Source: an uncultured Mollicutes bacterium
GTDB taxonomy: Bacteria; Bacillota_I; Bacilli_A; RFN20; CAG-826
DNA: 64,000 bases
Assembly (NCBI GenBank): GCA_900540385.1
Contig: UQFY01000007.1
Coordinates: 1 to 64,000 of the forward strand
Direction of reading: 5' to 3'
The notes under the pieces were generated by a model. The model saw only the letters and a program-made list of their open reading frames with translations. It made no database searches and was not told the DNA's origin. The position numbers and the translations under genes are program-made. Shown piece after piece: positions 17,256 through 25,416 of the stretch (the stretch's first letter is position 1; each line of letters opens with the position of its first letter).

Positions 17256-18017
17256 TTAATGATTTATAAAATGGATGTTTTCCCCCGAAACGTATTCTTT
17301 TATAACATTATCTTCTGCATTGGTGATAATTAGATCGTAATCGCTTAAAGAATTGGTGTGATAGAGGTAGGCATGCCCAAATTTTGTTTTATCGATGAGA
17401 AGAAGTTTCTTATCGCTTCGAGAAGACGCTAGTTTCTTTAACTCCATTGTTTCCAATGTTTGCTCATAGCTGCCATCTTTTTCTAATCCTGCGCAAGAGG
17501 ATAAGAATAAATCAAAATGGAAATCGTTCATCATACTTGTAGCAAACGAACCGGCAGTCGAGAAAGAAGAATATAAAATCTGCCCTCCAAGGAAAAGAAC
17601 CTTTACGCCCTTCTTCTTTTCAAGCATAACCGCTAATTGAAAACCGTTGGTAACAACGCTCTTATGACTTAAATCCATTTTGCTTAACAAAGCTAAACAA
17701 GTCGAAGAATTATCAACGAAGACTGTATTAAAAGAAGGAAGATGTTTCAAAGCGATTTGGGCTGTTTCGTCTTTTTCCCTCGCGTTATTTTCAATACGAA
17801 CGAAGATGTTTAATTCATCTCCACTATCATTGTAGATTGCTCCACCATGGGTCCTTTTGATCTGACCCATCTTTTCCATTTCCGTAAGATCTCTTCGAAC
17901 TGTCGCAGGAGATACATATAGCATTTTCGCTAATTCATCCACAGTTGCCCGGGATTCTTTTTTCAAATAATCCTCTATTAGCTTATAGCGCTCTCTTGTA
18001 AACATATTTTCGTTCAT
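17256..18017 (-). CDS. DeoR-family transcriptional regulator, probably of rhamnose use
   Basis: 253 residues. The N-terminus has the DeoR helix-turn-helix, with ATVDELAKMLYVSPATVRRD around residues 28-47 and the KRTHGGA element after it. The remainder is the sugar-phosphate sensor domain (DeoRC), with TAQIALK, VFVDNSSTCLAL, VVTNGFQLAVML and LLIDKTKFG. An SD (GAGG) seven bases ahead fixes the start. DeoR proteins typically repress a nearby sugar operon until a phosphorylated intermediate binds. The 11-base word shared with the rhaB upstream region supports the rha operon as target, but the AAA gene stands between them. Confidence 0.88.
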   Translation of the reverse strand: MNENMFTRERYKLIEDYLKKESRATVDELAKMLYVSPATVRRDLTEMEKMGQIKRTHGGAIYNDSGDELNIFVRIENNAREKDETAQIALKHLPSFNTVFVDNSSTCLALLSKMDLSHKSVVTNGFQLAVMLEKKKGVKVLFLGGQILYSSFSTAGSFATSMMNDFHFDLFLSSCAGLEKDGSYEQTLETMELKKLASSRSDKKLLLIDKTKFGHAYLYHTNSLSDYDLIITNAEDNVIKEYVSGENIHFINH

Positions 18018-18039
18018 AAGGAAACCTCACTTCAAAATG

Positions 18040-18079
18040 ATTATAAACAAAAACAATCATGAATACGCATAAATGATTA
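18040..18079 (-). promoter_or_regulatory. promoter and operator region of the deoR-type gene
   Basis: On the reverse strand TATAAT is at 18045-18040. TAATCATTTAT (18079-18069) lies upstream and is identical to 12061-12071. The clear -10 and shared word suggest autoregulation. Confidence 0.5.
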
Positions 18080-18133
18080 GTTGTTATGTTTCATTCTATA
18101 TTCATCATGATTCCTTTTGTTTTATTCCTACGC

Positions 18134-18170
18134 AAAAGAAAAGGCCGTTAAGCTTTCACTTAACAGCCTT
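18134..18170 (-). terminator. strong terminator of the large glycan operon
   Basis: On the reverse strand a 12-bp stem (AAGGCTGTTAAG with CTTAACGGCCTT, one G-T pair, loop TGAAAG) is followed by TTCTTTT. It lies 17 bases after the stop of the last gene at 18187. Confidence 0.9.
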
Positions 18171-18186
18171 GATTCTTTAAAGAGAA

Positions 18187-21100
18187 TTAGATGTGGTAAG
18201 TCATCATGTTACTTAACAAGAAGAATCTGCCATTAGACACCTTGCCAAGTTTGAACACAAGGGATTCAGTGCCATTTAATTGGCCTTCCGTTAAAGCGAA
18301 ATCGTAATCCTTGTTCTCGAAGACGTTATGCACATGCATGCCCACTTTATCGATGGTAACGACCCAGTTGAGCCAGGTGCCTTCAAGGGATTCTTTTGTT
18401 TGAGCCGCTTGATCGTTGTTGGCTTTGGTGGCATTTAGGCCAACACCGCTGGCGGTTTCGCCATCCATGAAGGAGACGAGTTCCCCTCCATTCCAAGCAC
18501 CAAGCGTGAAACGAACTCCTTCACCATTCGCAAGCAATTTGTTAAGATTCATCTTGTCTAACGTTAAAGTTCCTGATTTTGAACTATTTCCCAAAATACC
18601 AATTCCTTGTTTTAAAGGAGCGACAGCAGCGTTCCATTGTTTGAAAGGAGCACCACCTTTAAGCGTTTCTTCTTGAGTGCGAATTTCACCACCTTCGACG
18701 GTAAATCCCGTTTTGTTAGAGAAATCTTTAAAGATTCTTTCTCCGTTCGTAATACGAAGTTTGCCAAGCCAATAACGACGGGTTCTACCACTTTGTTTAG
18801 AGTACAACTGTATGGAAGAAGTTCCGTTTGCTTCATCGTCAGTTAAGATGATTTCGCCATAACGAGTGGAATCGGAAGCAGGTTTTTCGAGCAATGTGTC
18901 GAGGAAACGAACGTGGACCTTTCCTTCAAGATCTTCATAGAACGTAAGGGAGGTTCTTGTCAAACAAGCAAGAGATTGGTCGGTTTTGTTGTTGACTATC
19001 ATCTTGTCCTCGCCACCTGCTTTAAGACAAATGGAATTTTGGGAATTATAGCCACCAATTTCTGTTCTGGCCACTTTTCCGTTTGTTAAAAGCTCATGGA
19101 AGTTTGTTTTTGGGAGAGTGATAGATCCATCTGCGACATTATCGTCATTATATTTGATCATCCACCCATCATCATCGGTTTTGCCGAAGTCTTTGATAGC
19201 TTGCTCTTTTTCGCTAGGTGTTTTGTTCCAATAAAGAGTATTGAAAGCCTCCGCAATCGTGACAATACTTGCTGTGCCTCCAGTTACGAAGTTTTCTTTC
19301 GCCCACACATCAGAGTTGGTGTATTTTGCAGTTCCGTAGTTCCATTTGGCAACGAGAGTGATATCGGATTCAACGACGGTAGAGAAATCAAACTTCTTGC
19401 CGTTTAAGTACCAGCCACCAAAGGTATAGGTGTCGTAGTAGGTGTCTCCTGCTCTAGTTGGAGTGGCCTCTTCTACTAATGAGGTACCTTGATCGATGGT
19501 TTTTGCTTCGATGGCAGTTCCGCCATTGGAATCGAAAGTAACGGTAGCTTTATTTTTTGCCGTTTCCACAGCAATGGTAGCATCAAAAACTTGGTTTTTG
19601 ACCAGATAATATCCATCTTCACCAACAGTAAGCGCATTGCCATTTAATTTAACGGCAGTGATGCTATGGTACTTAGCAGGAGTGACTTTGAATTTGACTT
19701 CTTTGCTATAAGTAACAGCATTTAAGTCTAATCCTTCTTCCGCTAAGGTAATGGTATATGTTTCATGAGAAGGCATCGTTAACTTATAAGTGTCTTCTGT
19801 TGTAGTAACCGCAACCACGACATTATCCACGATATTGCTAATGGAATAGGTTCCAGCACCATCTGTGGTGAGAGCGTTATCTCCCACTTTAACGGAAGAG
19901 ATATGAGTATGTTCATTGGCTTTGAGTTTGAAGCTATATTCTCCACCATGGACAATGCTGTTTTTGTTAAAGCCTTCCACTTCAATGACTTCATATCCTT
20001 CGCCAGTGAAGGTAACGGTATGGGTGTCTAATTCAGCGGTTAAGGTGATGGTTGTTGCTTTGGTAACGTTCGTTAAGGTATAAACCCCATCAGTAGCAGT
20101 TAATAAAGTGTCGCCATCTTTGACGGAAACAACGTTATAGTGGGCTTCTGCTGTGACTTTGAATTTGAAATCAGCACCATAATTGACTTTGTTTGGATCA
20201 TATCCTTCCATTGGTGTAGCGGTAATGTGTTCACCACTAAAGGAGATAGCAAAGCTATCAATTTCGGTTAGAACAGTGACGGTTTGATTAGCTTCTACGC
20301 TTGTTAAGGTGTAGACACCATCTTCTGCAGTTAAGGTTGTTTCTCCGACTTTGACGGAAACGATATGATAATGCTCATCAGCAGTAACGGTGAATTTGAA
20401 GCTGTCACCATATTTGATATCATCTTTATTGAAGCCAGTATGTGCGGTAGCCGTGAAATGCTCGCCAGCGAAATTCACCTTGAAAGCGTCTTTTTCCGCG
20501 ACCGCTTTAATCGTGGTAGCGCCAGCGACTTTGCTAAGGGTATAAACACCCTCTGCATCAGGTGTTAATGTGGTTTCACCGACTTTAACGCTTGCCACAT
20601 GATAATGCTCATCAGGAGTCACTTTGAATTTGAAATCAGCACCATAATCGACTTTATCTTTGTTATAGTCTTCTATGGCGGTGATTGTGGCGTTAGTTAC
20701 TTCGTATGTAATAGCGAAATTCTCAATTTCGGTGGCAACCGTAACGGTTTTATCTTCCATGATATTGGCAATGGTGTAGACATTATCAACCGCTGTTAAG
20801 GCGTTTTCACCGACTTTAACGGATTTCAATAAATAATGTTCCTCCACGGCAATAGTGAATTTATAATCAGCGCCGTATTTGACGTCTTCTGGGTTAAATT
20901 CGCCATATGGGGTGGCAGTAAAATGCTCACCAGCAAAATGAACTTTGAAAGATTTTAAAGCCACTTCAACAGTGATTGTAGTGTTTGCTTGGATGTTTGT
21001 GATAGTGTAGACACCATCTTTTCCGGTAAGAGTGGTATTTCCAGCTTTGACACTAACGAGGTTATAGCCCTCTTTTGCTACGACTTTGAATTTGAATTCT

Positions 21101-21333
21101 TTGCCTTTTTCGACTTTGTTTGCGGTATAGCCAGTAACAGCTTCAATCGTGTAATGCTCCCCTGTGGTTAAGGTGACGGCATAATACGTTTTTACTTCTT
21201 GGCTAGAAACGCTGGATGTGGGTTCTTTGCTATCTACACTTGAGCTACTAACATCTTGATGGCCACAAGAAGAGAGTGCAAAGAGGGAGCTTGCTGCTAA
21301 AACAAGCAATAGTTTACATTTCTTTTTTTGCAT
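18187..21333 (-). CDS. repeat-rich exported lipoprotein (seven approx. 78-residue repeats, one InlB-type B repeat, C-terminal domain)
   Basis: 1048 residues. A lipoprotein signal ends in ALSSC (Cys 23), then a Ser-rich linker. Residues about 51-596 are seven tandem repeats of roughly 78 residues; each has a pattern like GEHFTATAHTGFNKDDIKYG, then FKFTVTADEHYHIVSVKVG, then LTAEDGVYTLTSVEANQTVT. A Listeria-Bacteroides (Flg_new/InlB B) repeat follows, with VTFDSNGGTAIEAKTI and YTFGGWYLNGKKFDF. The last 370 residues form a domain shared with the 733-residue neighbour (GGYNSQNSIC, GIGILGNSSKSGTL, FFLLSNMMTYH). Last gene of the ten-gene operon. Likely a long cell-surface stalk that presents a carbohydrate- or protein-binding end domain; no enzyme motif seen. 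Confidence 0.85.
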   Translation of the reverse strand: MQKKKCKLLLVLAASSLFALSSCGHQDVSSSSVDSKEPTSSVSSQEVKTYYAVTLTTGEHYTIEAVTGYTANKVEKGKEFKFKVVAKEGYNLVSVKAGNTTLTGKDGVYTITNIQANTTITVEVALKSFKVHFAGEHFTATPYGEFNPEDVKYGADYKFTIAVEEHYLLKSVKVGENALTAVDNVYTIANIMEDKTVTVATEIENFAITYEVTNATITAIEDYNKDKVDYGADFKFKVTPDEHYHVASVKVGETTLTPDAEGVYTLSKVAGATTIKAVAEKDAFKVNFAGEHFTATAHTGFNKDDIKYGDSFKFTVTADEHYHIVSVKVGETTLTAEDGVYTLTSVEANQTVTVLTEIDSFAISFSGEHITATPMEGYDPNKVNYGADFKFKVTAEAHYNVVSVKDGDTLLTATDGVYTLTNVTKATTITLTAELDTHTVTFTGEGYEVIEVEGFNKNSIVHGGEYSFKLKANEHTHISSVKVGDNALTTDGAGTYSISNIVDNVVVAVTTTEDTYKLTMPSHETYTITLAEEGLDLNAVTYSKEVKFKVTPAKYHSITAVKLNGNALTVGEDGYYLVKNQVFDATIAVETAKNKATVTFDSNGGTAIEAKTIDQGTSLVEEATPTRAGDTYYDTYTFGGWYLNGKKFDFSTVVESDITLVAKWNYGTAKYTNSDVWAKENFVTGGTASIVTIAEAFNTLYWNKTPSEKEQAIKDFGKTDDDGWMIKYNDDNVADGSITLPKTNFHELLTNGKVARTEIGGYNSQNSICLKAGGEDKMIVNNKTDQSLACLTRTSLTFYEDLEGKVHVRFLDTLLEKPASDSTRYGEIILTDDEANGTSSIQLYSKQSGRTRRYWLGKLRITNGERIFKDFSNKTGFTVEGGEIRTQEETLKGGAPFKQWNAAVAPLKQGIGILGNSSKSGTLTLDKMNLNKLLANGEGVRFTLGAWNGGELVSFMDGETASGVGLNATKANNDQAAQTKESLEGTWLNWVVTIDKVGMHVHNVFENKDYDFALTEGQLNGTESLVFKLGKVSNGRFFLLSNMMTYHI
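19548..21183 (-). repeat. coding tandem repeat, about 234 bp x 7
   Basis: Seven degenerate in-frame units encoding the 78-residue modules described for this protein. Units 2 to 6 resemble each other more than they resemble the first or last, judging by the shared YGADFKFKV, EHYHVASVKVGETTLT and GVYTLTN blocks, which points to amplification by duplication within the array. Confidence 0.75.
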
Positions 21334-21407
21334 AATTGTTCCTTTCTTGAAAATGTATTGTTTTTTGATGCGGATTTAATTTTTTCCTTACTCTTTCCTC
21401 CTTCGTT

Positions 21408-23609
21408 TTAAGCTTTATATGATTTCATATTGGTGAGTAAGAAGAAGACGCTTGTAGAAGCCTTCCCGAAAGAGAGATCTAATTCAATCTTTTCTTCACC
21501 TGAAATTTGTTTTTCTGTAAGAGAGAAAACATATTCTTTTTTCTCATTTTGGTTATAAACGAATACGCCAGAAGAGCTAATATCAAAGACCCAGTTCTTC
21601 CATGTATTTTGAATGGTGACGGCTGTTTGCTCTTTTGAATCAACGCCAACGGATGAATTCTTTCCTAAAGAAATGTAGTTATCCCCTACTTTCCAGCCGA
21701 TTTCTTTCTCCACTTCAAGTGTGCCTAAAGAGAAACGAATTCCTTCGCTTTGCTTAAAGAGGCTAGAGAAATTAATCTTGTCAAAAGAAAGAATGCTTCT
21801 ATTACTTGCGCTTTCACTTGATCCAAGGATACCAACACCTTTGCTAGCTGCTAAAACAGGTACGCTCCAAGAGTTATATTCGCTTTGTGTTTTCAAGGTT
21901 GCATTAGTAACACTGACTCCTGTTTTCTTAGAGAAATCCTTCCAATTTCTTTCGGCTTTGACCATCCATGGTTTGCTAATCCAGTAATGTCTTCTACCAC
22001 CTTGATTTGTGGAGAATGTAAGACCTTCTGTACCGTTTGCTTGAGCATCGGTAAGGGTGAGCTCACCAAAACGAGCCGCTTCGGCAACGACCTTTTCAAC
22101 TAATCTATCTTCATAGGTGACATGAATCTTAGAGTCATTTCCTTTGAAGAAGGTTAATAAAGTTCTAACCATTTGTGGCATGCCTTCATCTGTTCCGGCA
22201 GCATCGTATTTGTTGTAAGAAACTCGTTTTTCATTAAGGATTAAAACGTTTGAACGATTATATCCGCCAACAATCATTTGAATTTCGTTTCCTTCGTTTA
22301 ATAAGGAAGTGAAATTGATCTTTGGCAAAGTGCATGTTCCCGTGACTCCTTTAGGATCAAAGAGAACACCATCGTTTACATCAAAAGAAACAGAGGCTAA
22401 TAATTGGGCTTTCTTGTCTGCGTCGACCGCCCTTTTGTTACTATCGTAAGCCATAGAACTTGTAGCTGTATCTAATGTTTCTAAAGTGCCCGTTCCACCA
22501 AGGATGAACTCTTCTTTCTTAAATTCATTCACGATGGTCTTCTTGGCGTCGTTTTGTTTCCATTTGGCACAAAGGGTCATGCTCTTCTCGATTGGCTTGC
22601 TAATATCGAATTTACCTTCAGAGGAATACCACCCTTCAAAAGAATAAGAGCCATAGTATTCGTCTTCTACTCTTGTTGGGCTAGGGAGACTTGTTAAACG
22701 TGTGCCCGCATCTACTGTGACAGGATCATAAGTTAAGGAACAACCACTGCTAAATGAAACTTGGCAACGAAGAATCTCCGCTATTACGCTAAGAGAGACC
22801 TCACCTGTTTGATTCTTGATGTGATAGTAACCATCTTCTTCAGGAGTTAACGCTTTTTCTCCTAGTTTTACGGAGGTGACGTTGTAATATTTGATAGGAT
22901 TTACCTTAAATTTCACATCCGAGAAATAACCGATTTCATTAAGGTTTAAATCGGCTTTTTCGAATTGAATGGACGCGAATTCGTTATCGACGACTTTAAG
23001 CTTATAAGTGTCTTCTTTTGTTAACACTTTAACGGTTTTCTTTGCTTTGATGTCGGATATTGTATAAATACCATTTGTATCTTTGCTTAAATCCGCACCA
23101 TCAAGTGTGACGGAAGTTAAGGAATAATGCGCATCTGGGGTGATTTTAAAACAGAATGAAGAACCATAAGCGATGTTGTCTCTTTGATAGCCTTCAACAG
23201 CTTGGATGCTGAAGTGTTCCCCTGAGAAAACAACCGAAAGAGTCTTTATTTCTACTTCAATTTTAATGGAAAGATTTTCCGTAACCGATGAGAGGGTGTA
23301 CACATTATCGTCATCTGGCAATAGAATTCCGTCTTTGCCTTCGATTTTAACGCTACGAATGGCATATCCTTCTTTTGGTAAAACTACGAATTTGAAGGCC
23401 TTGCCTTCTTCCACTTTATTTGAATCATATCCTTCGGAAGGTGTAACGGTATAGCCTTCCCCCGTTGCCAAAGAAACTTGGAAATAGGTTTTCTTTGTTT
23501 CGCTAGATTCCGATTCCTGGCTGCTGGTTGTTGGCTCATTGGAACAAGAAACGGCAAGCATGCTCATAGTTGCAAGAACCATAAGCAATGATTTTTTGTT
23601 GTTTTTCAT
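21408..23609 (-). CDS. exported lipoprotein, paralogue with three repeats
   Basis: 733 residues. Lipobox AVSC near residue 22, Ser-rich linker, then three repeats of about 78 residues (for example SLATGEGYTVTPSEGYDSNK, GEHFSIQAVEGYQRDNIAYG), an InlB-type B repeat (SFEGWYSSEGKFDISKPIEK) and a C-terminal domain with IVGGYNRSN, GVGILGSSES and VFFLLTNMKSYKA. It aligns over its full architecture with the next gene, which has seven repeats instead of three. SD AGGAGG sits ahead of the ATG. Function unknown; a surface stalk with a binding domain is likely. Confidence 0.83.
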   Translation of the reverse strand: MKNNKKSLLMVLATMSMLAVSCSNEPTTSSQESESSETKKTYFQVSLATGEGYTVTPSEGYDSNKVEEGKAFKFVVLPKEGYAIRSVKIEGKDGILLPDDDNVYTLSSVTENLSIKIEVEIKTLSVVFSGEHFSIQAVEGYQRDNIAYGSSFCFKITPDAHYSLTSVTLDGADLSKDTNGIYTISDIKAKKTVKVLTKEDTYKLKVVDNEFASIQFEKADLNLNEIGYFSDVKFKVNPIKYYNVTSVKLGEKALTPEEDGYYHIKNQTGEVSLSVIAEILRCQVSFSSGCSLTYDPVTVDAGTRLTSLPSPTRVEDEYYGSYSFEGWYSSEGKFDISKPIEKSMTLCAKWKQNDAKKTIVNEFKKEEFILGGTGTLETLDTATSSMAYDSNKRAVDADKKAQLLASVSFDVNDGVLFDPKGVTGTCTLPKINFTSLLNEGNEIQMIVGGYNRSNVLILNEKRVSYNKYDAAGTDEGMPQMVRTLLTFFKGNDSKIHVTYEDRLVEKVVAEAARFGELTLTDAQANGTEGLTFSTNQGGRRHYWISKPWMVKAERNWKDFSKKTGVSVTNATLKTQSEYNSWSVPVLAASKGVGILGSSESASNRSILSFDKINFSSLFKQSEGIRFSLGTLEVEKEIGWKVGDNYISLGKNSSVGVDSKEQTAVTIQNTWKNWVFDISSSGVFVYNQNEKKEYVFSLTEKQISGEEKIELDLSFGKASTSVFFLLTNMKSYKA

Positions 23610-23623
23610 AGCTTTTAAGCCTC

Positions 23624-25411
23624 CTAGTTTGTTTTCTCATTCATCCAAACAGATATTCTGGAATGAGGATCATCCATATTTTTTCCAGCGGAAGAAAAAT
23701 CACATAGTTTTTCCCCACTAGTAAGAAGGATCGTCTCGTTTGTTTTGAAGAGATTGTTCTTTACAAGTTTTCCTTTGTTTTCCTTCGTCGTTGCTTCTGA
23801 AACATCAGCGAAACGAGAATCTCTAGCAAGAACGATAGGACCCCTCGTAAAAGCGATTTTTCCATTCAACTGATGGCAGATTATTGGGAAACGGAATTGT
23901 ATCTTTATTATATCACTATTCCATGTTTTCATGATGGTGAAATAGCCATTTTCTTTAGTGATTTCCAGTTCTTTCCCGTTCAGGAAAAAACGAGGGGTTT
24001 CGTATTCTGGTATACGGAATTTTAAAGCGAAGTTTTGCCCTTCTGCTTTGACTTTTAATGTCATGTGGCCGTTTTGATAAACGTTACCATGGAAAGAGAG
24101 ATGAACCTTCTTTTCGTCCATGACATCTTTTAATTGGAATTCGTTATAGATGTTAATGACATACGCTCTGTCTTCTTTTGTGAGAGCAAAGCTGTGAACC
24201 ATGCCTAAACCATATCCGCCATTAGCTAAGCAACAACCATAGCTTCTATTGTTTTGTAAACGCATATAACCTCCAATTACTTGGGCTCTACGGTCATTTG
24301 TAAGCGGAGTATAGGAATCAAAATAGAAGGTCTCATGCTCAGGCACATCATATCCATCAACACGCCAGACTCTGCCTTCGGCTAATTTCATTGTTTGGTT
24401 ATCGTCATTTACGGCACCATACAAACAATTGAAGGCCATTGTTTCTAACAATGAGGCGTAATGTGGGTCTTTTGTGCATTTTAATAAATCGTTGCAAAGT
24501 CCCATGAAAGAGATGGTGACACAGGTTTCTAAACCAATTCTTTTCGGCGTTTCTGTTTGAGTGAAGGAACTATGGTTAAAGAATTCATTCTCTGTGCCAA
24601 TCCCTCCGATGATGGTGAAATCTGTTTCTTCTACTTTATGAACATAGGAGATAACGCTTTGAAGGTATTTTTCTTCTCCTGTAACTAAAGCGTAATGCAA
24701 AAGTCCTTGGAAACATGTGGTCATCTCATAGGCTTTTGTGGATTTCCACTGATATGGATAGGAATTGTCTTTTAAAGCGTTTTTGATGATATTTTCCCCT
24801 TCGCATAGACCAGTTGAAATAATGTATTTAGCGAAAGAGAGATATTTTTTGATCTTCGTTAAGGAATATAAATCTACGAAAACACCAAGAATTGAAGCGC
24901 TATTTAAAGAACCGTAGATGTTGGAGGTTTCCAATATCCCTTTTTTCTTTCTTCCAACAACATCCATAATGGCGTTCGCTTGTTTTTTAAGAGCGGAAAG
25001 AACTCTTTTTTGTTTTGTTTTGTATTTGCAGATAGAAAGGTAAGATAACATGCCAATCATCGCATATTTCCTAGACCAAACATCCCATCCTGTAAAACGG
25101 CAGTCCGCTTGATAAGAAGAGAGAGTCCCATCTTCTTCCATATAGGAAATCATTTCGAAAACAGAATCTTCGATATTTTGATAAACGACACGGTTTCCGC
25201 TTGCTTTAAAACATTCGCAAGCCCCACGGACAAATTTCCCCCAGAATTCCCCTCTCCATGTTCCGTTTTTATCGGAATGAAGTTGGAATTGGCTGGCGAA
25301 TAAGTGATATTTATCTTTATCTAAATATTCTTTTTCGATGATAAAGTGAATTAGGGAGCCCGCATATCCACCTAAAGTATATTTTATGTTTTGGGATGTA
25401 TTGGTTTCCAT
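23624..25411 (-). CDS. GH127-type glycoside hydrolase (DUF1680, beta-L-arabinofuranosidase family)
   Basis: 595 residues from the ATG at 25411, preceded by GGAG; an upstream TTG in the preceding gene is less likely. The sequence shows the DUF1680/GH127 pattern: early WRGEFWGKFVRGA, FTGWDVWSRKY, IIGGIGTENEFFNHSS, and the Zn/nucleophile residues as E295-T-C297 and C393-C394 (in NRSYGCCLANGGYG). In the characterised Bifidobacterium enzyme the corresponding set is Glu338, Cys340, Cys417 and Cys418, with the first of the paired Cys as nucleophile. No signal peptide, so it acts in the cytoplasm on imported oligosaccharides. Substrate could be another furanoside or a rhamnogalacturonan side chain; the family is broad. 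Confidence 0.8.
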   Translation of the reverse strand: METNTSQNIKYTLGGYAGSLIHFIIEKEYLDKDKYHLFASQFQLHSDKNGTWRGEFWGKFVRGACECFKASGNRVVYQNIEDSVFEMISYMEEDGTLSSYQADCRFTGWDVWSRKYAMIGMLSYLSICKYKTKQKRVLSALKKQANAIMDVVGRKKKGILETSNIYGSLNSASILGVFVDLYSLTKIKKYLSFAKYIISTGLCEGENIIKNALKDNSYPYQWKSTKAYEMTTCFQGLLHYALVTGEEKYLQSVISYVHKVEETDFTIIGGIGTENEFFNHSSFTQTETPKRIGLETCVTISFMGLCNDLLKCTKDPHYASLLETMAFNCLYGAVNDDNQTMKLAEGRVWRVDGYDVPEHETFYFDSYTPLTNDRRAQVIGGYMRLQNNRSYGCCLANGGYGLGMVHSFALTKEDRAYVINIYNEFQLKDVMDEKKVHLSFHGNVYQNGHMTLKVKAEGQNFALKFRIPEYETPRFFLNGKELEITKENGYFTIMKTWNSDIIKIQFRFPIICHQLNGKIAFTRGPIVLARDSRFADVSEATTKENKGKLVKNNLFKTNETILLTSGEKLCDFSSAGKNMDDPHSRISVWMNEKTN

Positions 25412-25416
25412 TTTCA

